A DNA stretch of 64,000 nucleotides from Aotearoamyces nothofagi (taxonomy: Eukaryota; Ascomycota; Leotiomycetes; Leotiales; Tympanidaceae). Below are positions 58,726 through 64,000 of the stretch, piece by piece. A model generated the notes under the pieces. It had not been told where the DNA came from, made no database searches, and saw only the letters and a program-made list of their open reading frames with translations. Every line of letters begins with the position of its first letter. Positions within the stretch are counted from its first letter, which is position 1. A program made the position numbers and the translations under genes. The DNA lies in the NCBI GenBank assembly GCA_015345905.1, contig JADDTR010000039.1:80753-144752 (forward strand), given 5' to 3'.

Positions 58726-58914
58726 ATAACTGCAGTTATAGTATATTATATAGACATGTAATAACTACAGTTATAGCATGTCGAATAGGCACTTAGTAAC
58801 TGCAGTTATAGTACATTGTATAGACACTTGGTAACTGTAGTTATAGTACATCGAATAGGCTCTTGGTAACTGTAGTTATTATACATTAGATAGGCACTTT
58901 ATAACTGCAGTTAT
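58726..58914. repeat. 35-base tandem array of the ATAACTGCAGTTAT palindrome
   Basis: Six copies begin at 58726, 58761, 58796, 58831, 58866 and 58901, an exact 35-base period. Cores read ATAACTGCAGTTAT, ATAACTACAGTTAT, GTAACTGCAGTTAT and GTAACTGTAGTTAT; linkers carry TAGGCACTTGGT-like sequence. Confidence 0.95.
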
Positions 58915-59084
58915 TATATATCAGGTAGATACTCTCTCTATATTAGGGTCAAAAAAATCGATTGTCTAAAAGCCAAATAGGTATCTAACAACACCTAAAA
59001 CAGCCAACTTCTAATCTATAACACCATTTATAAAACAACTTACCCTACTTCAATACACTATTCTATATCCTTACAGCTGGTATA
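58915..59084. other. AT-rich spacer before the helicase pseudogene 3' end
   Basis: Short AT-rich stretch with no recognisable feature. Confidence 0.4.
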
Positions 59085-59641
59085 CTACCTCTTTTTTAGA
59101 GAAGGCTCACTTTCTACTATATTGTATACTGCTCTTGCAGGCCTCTTCCGTTTCCTATCTACCTCTTCAGCTGCCTCCTCTAAGGCTGGGCCTTCTGCTA
59201 TCTCAGTGTCCAAATTAGGTGGCTCAGAGAGCAGGCTTGAAAGTAAGGAACCAATCTCCTTATTATTATCATCATCAGCAACAGCTTTATTGAGGTCTTC
59301 GATGTCACTACTAGCGATATCAATACCGAGCTGGTTGACCTCAGTAGCAAGGCCAACAATATACAGCTCTTCGACCTCAGTAATAGGGCCAGCAATAAGA
59401 GGCTCTGCTATAGTAGGGCCAGCAATACTAGGCTCTTCTGCTGCAGTAGGGCCAGCGACAACAGGCTCCTCTACTATAGTAGAGCTAGCGACACTAGGCT
59501 CTTCTATTGTAGTAGGGCCAGCGACACCTACTATAGTAGGGCCAGCGACATCTACTGCAGTAGGGCCAGCAACACCTACTGCTGCAGAGCCAACAATACC
59601 AGGCTCTTCTACTGTATCCTTTATTACAATGTCTAATAACA

Positions 59642-59690
59642 CTAGTCAGTATATTACCCTACTTATATAAACTGCAGTTAATAGACCTAC
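59642..59690 (-). other. Predicted palindrome-bearing intron a of the helicase pseudogene
   Basis: On the minus strand, GTAGGTCTATTAACTGCAG... to GACTAG, 49 bases. The reading frame downstream opens exactly at the acceptor. Its first ~21 bases match intron d except one. Confidence 0.65.
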
Positions 59691-60325
59691 TTTCTTTGTC
59701 TCCTAGAGCTGCTATTCTTCTCTTCTCTATTGCCTCTGCCTACTTTGCCTATTCGGTAGTACTAGTCTTAGTAGTAGCAGTTGTCTCGTTCGCCTTTAGG
59801 CCCTTGTCCTTCTCTAAACAAGTACTACCCTACTTCAGCTTATCCTTGGTATACAAGTCCAGGCTGCCCCATTTTATACAGGAGTATTGCTAGTCTAGTA
59901 TCTTCCTTACCAGTTCCTCAGCATTGCTTGATATCTCCTTGGCAACCTTGCTCTTGAACCTTGCCTCTCCGGCAAGCTAGGCAACTATCTTAACAGAAGC
60001 TCTTGCCTATAATACCTAGTTATATAAATAGTTGCAGGTGACGATATAGACATTCTGAACTTCTGTCTACTCCAAGCGATAGATCCGACCAATTGTCTAT
60101 AGGATTGTATTTATATTATTGGCTATGTCCATGATAATAGTATAATAGTATACCCCCTGTAGATTAACACCTAGTGAGCTGGTTTGGAAATTTGTAACCA
60201 AAACATCTACTAGTACCTTCAGGTCATTGAATGTTCAGATTGTCTTACATCGATCAATTTATAAGTATACAAAGTAGAGACTAAGGACATTAAGTCCGAG
60301 GTTTGTAAAGAAAGCTTCTAAGACC

Positions 60326-60631
60326 CTATATACTAGTTAGTCAAAAAGCCGGCTCTTATAACTGCAGTTATCAAAGGCAGGGAAGTCTTATAACTGCAGT
60401 TATAGAAGGCAGGCTCTTATAACTGCAGTTATAGAAGGCGGGCTCTTATAACTACAGTTATAGAAGGCAGGCTCTTATAACTGCAGTTATAGAAGGCAGG
60501 CTCAGCTCTTATAACTGCAGTTATCAAAGGCAGGCTCTTAGAACTGCAGTTATCAAAGGCAGAGAGGTCTTATAACTGTAGTTATAGAAGGCAGGCCTCT
60601 ATAACTACAGTTATCAAAGGTATAAACTTAC
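60326..60631 (-). other. Predicted 306-base intron b filled by a palindrome array
   Basis: Donor GTAAGT at 60631 and acceptor TAG at 60326 flank the array and separate the helicase segments VQLVVDLLIN and VLEAFFTNLGLNV, which should be nearly adjacent in the domain. Confidence 0.55.
60358..60614. repeat. 29-base array of the ATAACTGCAGTTAT palindrome
   Basis: Nine copies begin at 60358, 60390, 60419, 60448, 60477, 60511, 60540, 60572 and 60601; most steps are 29 bases, two are 32 and one is 34. Linkers read AGAAGGCAGGCTCTT or CAAAGGCAG. Confidence 0.95.
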
Positions 60632-62249
60632 TACTAGTTTATAAGTAGGTCGACAACAAGCTGCACTTTGGTCTCCTTCTCAAAGATGATATTGTAGAGT
60701 AAATAGCAAAGATACTATAGCTTTATACTAGGACCTGCAATATACTCTACCATCGATATCCTGTCTTGGTATAGATGCAGATAGGATTTAGGCTTAGTAT
60801 ACCTGAAAAGATATATAACCCTATAGTCGTCCCATTTTTTATACTAGGCATTTATATCTTTAACTATACTCTTCCTATCAACGTTCTTTACCAGGGTGTC
60901 TAGGTGTATATTAAAGGTTGTATACACTATCCTTCGATGTACAACGATGTTAATCCAGCCAAGTGCTTTATCTTTAGGGCTATTGTCGCCCTTGTCCTCG
61001 CCCTTGCTGTCGTTCTCAGTACTGTTCTCTATATCATCATCTATTACAAGACATTTGATATATATATTATATATGTCTATATACTCCTTTTATTGGTCTT
61101 AGGTCATCTGGAGTTCAATTGTAGATATATTGTAGTAGGGGATCTGGTCCCTAAGTCGCTGAGCTGGCTCTCTATTCTCGAGGTTGATTGTAGTTGCTAT
61201 AGTATATTATATCTAGATTTGGCTCAGTATAGTATATAATACAGTGCCAATTAGCAGTAGGTCGAGCTTATCAGCACTTGCTACCTTTCGATACTATATT
61301 AGATCAAGCTAATAGACCTTATAACCCTCTTTCAGAGCCTTTGTCAAGATACACCAACTTGCCAAAGTATCAACATCGACATCGTTATCGTCCTCCAAGA
61401 TCTCTAAAGCATCGAGGTCTTTACTATAGAAGTCCTTCAGCTCAGCATCAACCTCGAGCTTCTACTTATTCTTCTATAGCAGCCTAAGATATCCACCAAG
61501 ATCTCTTACATGATTTATCATCGGTATAGTCGATACAAACTATTTTTTCAGTGTATTTAGTGTCTTAATAGATATATAAGTTAGGGTCTAGTAGTTCTTG
61601 ATAGTATATACTTCGTTGTATACAATATAGACAAACATGTCCTTGAGCAGGGAGATATACACTAGTTATAGATTACTTAGTACAACCTCATCATTGTCAT
61701 CAATCTTATAGCTGTTATTTCTATCGACATCGACAATTTCAGCCTTATCCTCAATAGCTACTTCCTTTCCAGCTAGACCAGCTACTCCAACATTGGTATT
61801 CTCAAGAGTGCACTTGTACTAGGTCGAGTATACAGTTACAATTACAACCTGAGCAGTCTCTAGATTATTATAGTTGAGACTGTTTATATACTCTATCAAA
61901 TCTTTCGTCTGTATTCTAAGTAATATACCTTTGTATATTGGATTGCTGATAGTAGCTTTACTACTATAAAACTGCTTAAGGATTATACAGTTAGAGCCTG
62001 AGAAGAACTTAAGCCAATCCTCGAACTAGACATCGACCAACTAGAATAGATATATAACAAGAGTAGACTTATATATTGTTGGTTTACCAGTCTCTTGTAA
62101 ATGCTTGAGTTGTATACAAGCAGTATATTCAATAAGGCCAAGACAGGTAACGGTCTTTCTAGTACTACAATCGGAGGCATTGATTCCACCATCTATAATG
62201 CTCTGCTCTATATTGTATATCGTTTTGATACCTACTTGGTGAATTAGCC

Positions 62250-62281
62250 CTGTCTCTTATAACTGTAGTTATAAGACTCAC
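62250..62281 (-). other. Possible very short palindrome-bearing intron c
   Basis: GTGAGT, a 20-base perfect palindrome (CTTATAACTACAGTTATAAG with one mismatch), then AGACAG; 32 bases, shorter than usual fungal introns, so its status as an intron is doubtful. Confidence 0.35.
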
Positions 62282-63298
62282 CGATCACCTGCCAGGGCTG
62301 GTAACTCTTTCCTTAGGTTCCGAACCCACGAGTCATCCAATCCACCCCAAGGGCCTTGTACAACTCAAGGTAACCAGCACTTATAACCGATACTATACTC
62401 ACCTTCTCTATCATCTTCCAAAAGCGATTTATATCGACTATATACACTTCGTTGTATAGCTTGTTGCCTTCGATGCCATTAACAGAGTTGTCTTAGACAG
62501 CCTGCTAGACAATATACTTGCTGAGCTCATCCTTCATTGAGGTTCCAATATTGTAGATGACCTTTGTCCACTTGCTCTCTTGCTTTATAAATAGGCCAAT
62601 TTGCCCTCTAGTAAGCAGCAGTTGTAGAGTGTTCTTGAGGTTGGCGGTGAGGTTGCCGCCCTGGCTAATGTAAAGAGCAGTATTGCTATACTAGCCTTCT
62701 ATCTTGTCCTCGACCTCTTCTGTCAAGACAACCTCGGCAGGCTTATCTTCACCCTTGATACTCTTGTTGTCTGATTTATCATCGATAGGCTCCTCTACCA
62801 ACTCCTTATCACCAGTGCTATAGGTAGAGATATCTAGGTCAACATCTGTAAAGAACTTAGGTAGATCTGCAACCACCCTCTTTAACACGATGTATTTCGC
62901 CTTACCTACTGCCTCCCTTGTCTGTACCTGCTGCTCTGTTCAGTAAAAGTGTCGAACTAGTGAGTATATATAGTACCAGTCCTCTATAGTATACTCAACT
63001 AACAATACACTCTTAGCAGTCTCATTGGAGAAACACTAGAGGTTCTATAAAATGAGTCTATATATAACATTAACCTAAGTAGTATAGCCTCTAGTAGGAT
63101 TGTTTGCAGCTTTGATACCGAGGTACTCATTTCAGATTGGAATAGTACTACTGTTGAAGACATTGCAATACTCGGTCGGAGTTGTAGTAATAGTCTCGAA
63201 TATTGCTTTTATACCCTAAGACGAACCCTCGATATAGTCTAATACAGCAAAGCCGTTCTTTTATATCTTGAAGAATTCGGTGAGTAGTTTTCTATTCT

Positions 63299-63354
63299 CT
63301 AGAATAGTAGTATTAGTATACAATATATCTGATAACTGCAGTTACTAGACCTAC
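63299..63354 (-). other. Predicted palindrome-bearing intron d
   Basis: 56 bases: GTAGGTCTAGTAACTGCAGT at the 5' end, TACTAAT (branch-site consensus), and TTCTAG at the 3' end. It interrupts the N-terminal coding remnant after a LMFVYK-like segment. Confidence 0.65.
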
Positions 63355-63680
63355 CTTTATATACAAACATTAGGTCATTTAGAGCGACAGTATCAATAAG
63401 GCCTAGATAGCCAGCTATTGTTACTTTGTTATTCTCTAGGTTCAGAGTATAAATATATACTCTGGCTGGATTTGTATTGATCGCCTTCTTCTTGAGGTCG
63501 GTATCGGTCTTTTAGAAAGGCTTGTAGACTGTTTTGACTGTTTTGGCTGTAGTAGATAAACTTGGTATAGGAGCTGGCATTGCCGACAACGAAGCTGTAC
63601 TAGTAGCTCTTGCTCTCGATTGGGATACTATAATTACCAGATGTTGAAACCCTATTTGACTCTGGTCAAGGTAGAAGGAC

Positions 63681-64000
63681 TAGGCTGTCTAGAAGAAATT
63701 GTTCAGTAGCGAAGATTTACTTCAATCTTGTAGTGATCTTAGGCTCGACACTAGAGTATAGTATAGAATATACTCTCAGAGTAGATCGATGGCTAATAAC
63801 TACAGCAATGTTAGTAAGTATATATAAGATATACTCCATCGACTGGCAGGTGTTGAAATTCGAAAATAAGCTTAAAAAAGGTGAGTTGTTGGTGAAAGCC
63901 AACAATTTACATGGTCAAAATATAATAAAGTATAAACAGGCCGTGAATAGTTGCTTATTGAAGGAAAGTTGCTTAGAAAAGCTGTTGTATACACTTATTA
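63681..64000. other. AT-rich right edge
   Basis: No gene recognised; probably the upstream part of the helicase pseudogene or further decayed repeat. Confidence 0.35.

Larger units (their letters stand above)
59085..63680 (-). pseudogene. RIP-degraded SNF2-type helicase gene
   Basis: Minus-strand coding remnants over ~4.6 kb show SNF2 helicase order. Motif I: GGINASDCSTRKTVTCLGLI (about 62133-62190), where GKT has become RKT. Motif II: YNEVYTIKNY (NEVY codons at 61606-61617) for DEAH. C-terminal helicase: VEYIAGPSIKL, then FFTNLGLNVLS, VDVLVTNFQTSSLGVNLQ (motif V) and L*TIGRIYRLE*TEVQ (motif VI, 60065-60112), with stops where Gln is expected. Each of these changes is a C-to-T or G-to-A transition, so RIP is the likely cause. 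The 3' end (59642-59085) stays open and encodes a degenerate repeat (VAGPTAV/EEPSVAGPT units) and a basic KRKRPARAVYN tail. Start and outer limits are approximate. It may be subtelomeric or a former mobile gene. Confidence 0.78.

Noticed and set aside
59085-59642. Stand-alone gene for a VAGPT-repeat protein
   Set aside because: The frame opens exactly at a predicted intron acceptor and continues the helicase strand, so it is read as the 3' exon of the pseudogene.
60358-60614. Regular palindromic repeats as a CRISPR array
   Set aside because: The linkers are nearly identical to each other rather than unique spacers, no cas genes exist, and the host is a fungus.

Overview
The window is nuclear DNA of a filamentous ascomycete (Pezizomycotina). 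The evidence is short GT..AG introns of about 45-90 bases in most genes, fungal-specific families (Ssr4/DUF1750, HET domain, Zn2Cys6 regulators, VTC4), and AT-rich repeats with repeat-induced point mutation (RIP)-like C-to-T/G-to-A decay. I cannot name the species. All exon structures were read by eye; for every spliced gene given as complete, the exon lengths sum to a multiple of three with an open frame.

Region 1 (1-29,200) is conserved housekeeping sequence with compact genes: the COG4 C-terminus (Golgi tethering), a fused pseudouridine glycosidase-kinase, VTC4 (vacuolar polyphosphate polymerase), BUB1 (spindle checkpoint kinase), APN1 (AP endonuclease), a nine-exon GH15 glycoside hydrolase, a TPT/SLC35-type transporter, an RBM42-like RNA-binding protein, 6-phosphogluconate dehydrogenase, an LSM12-like protein and the SWI/SNF-RSC subunit Ssr4. 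The 2.2 kb divergent spacer at 16.1-18.3 kb is rich in 7-bp minisatellites.

Region 2 (30,000-56,600) is accessory. It carries three different secreted S10 serine carboxypeptidases, a PLP aminotransferase of the ACC-synthase-like type, an OPT oligopeptide transporter, a large membrane-anchored protein with two tandem amidohydrolase-like halves (the second lacking the metal-binding HxH), and a full-length ABCC exporter. A HET-domain gene broken by one in-frame stop and a Zn2Cys6 regulator follow. A working model is a peptide-handling cluster: extracellular trimming of peptides, uptake by OPT, intracellular amine/amide chemistry, ABCC efflux, and possibly control by the Zn2Cys6 protein. This model is inference from gene content.

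Region 3 (56,600-64,000) is decayed repeat DNA: a tandem duplication with an ambiguous base at its junction, a ~766-bp tandem repeat, and a minus-strand SNF2-type helicase pseudogene whose motifs I, II and VI carry transition-type damage. The 14-bp palindrome ATAACTGCAGTTAT recurs here: six times at exactly 35-bp spacing, nine times at mostly 29-bp spacing, and singly. Several copies lie just inside predicted introns of the helicase, and two of those introns share almost identical 5' ends. This looks like a palindrome-bearing introner-like element and is the most unusual signal in the window.
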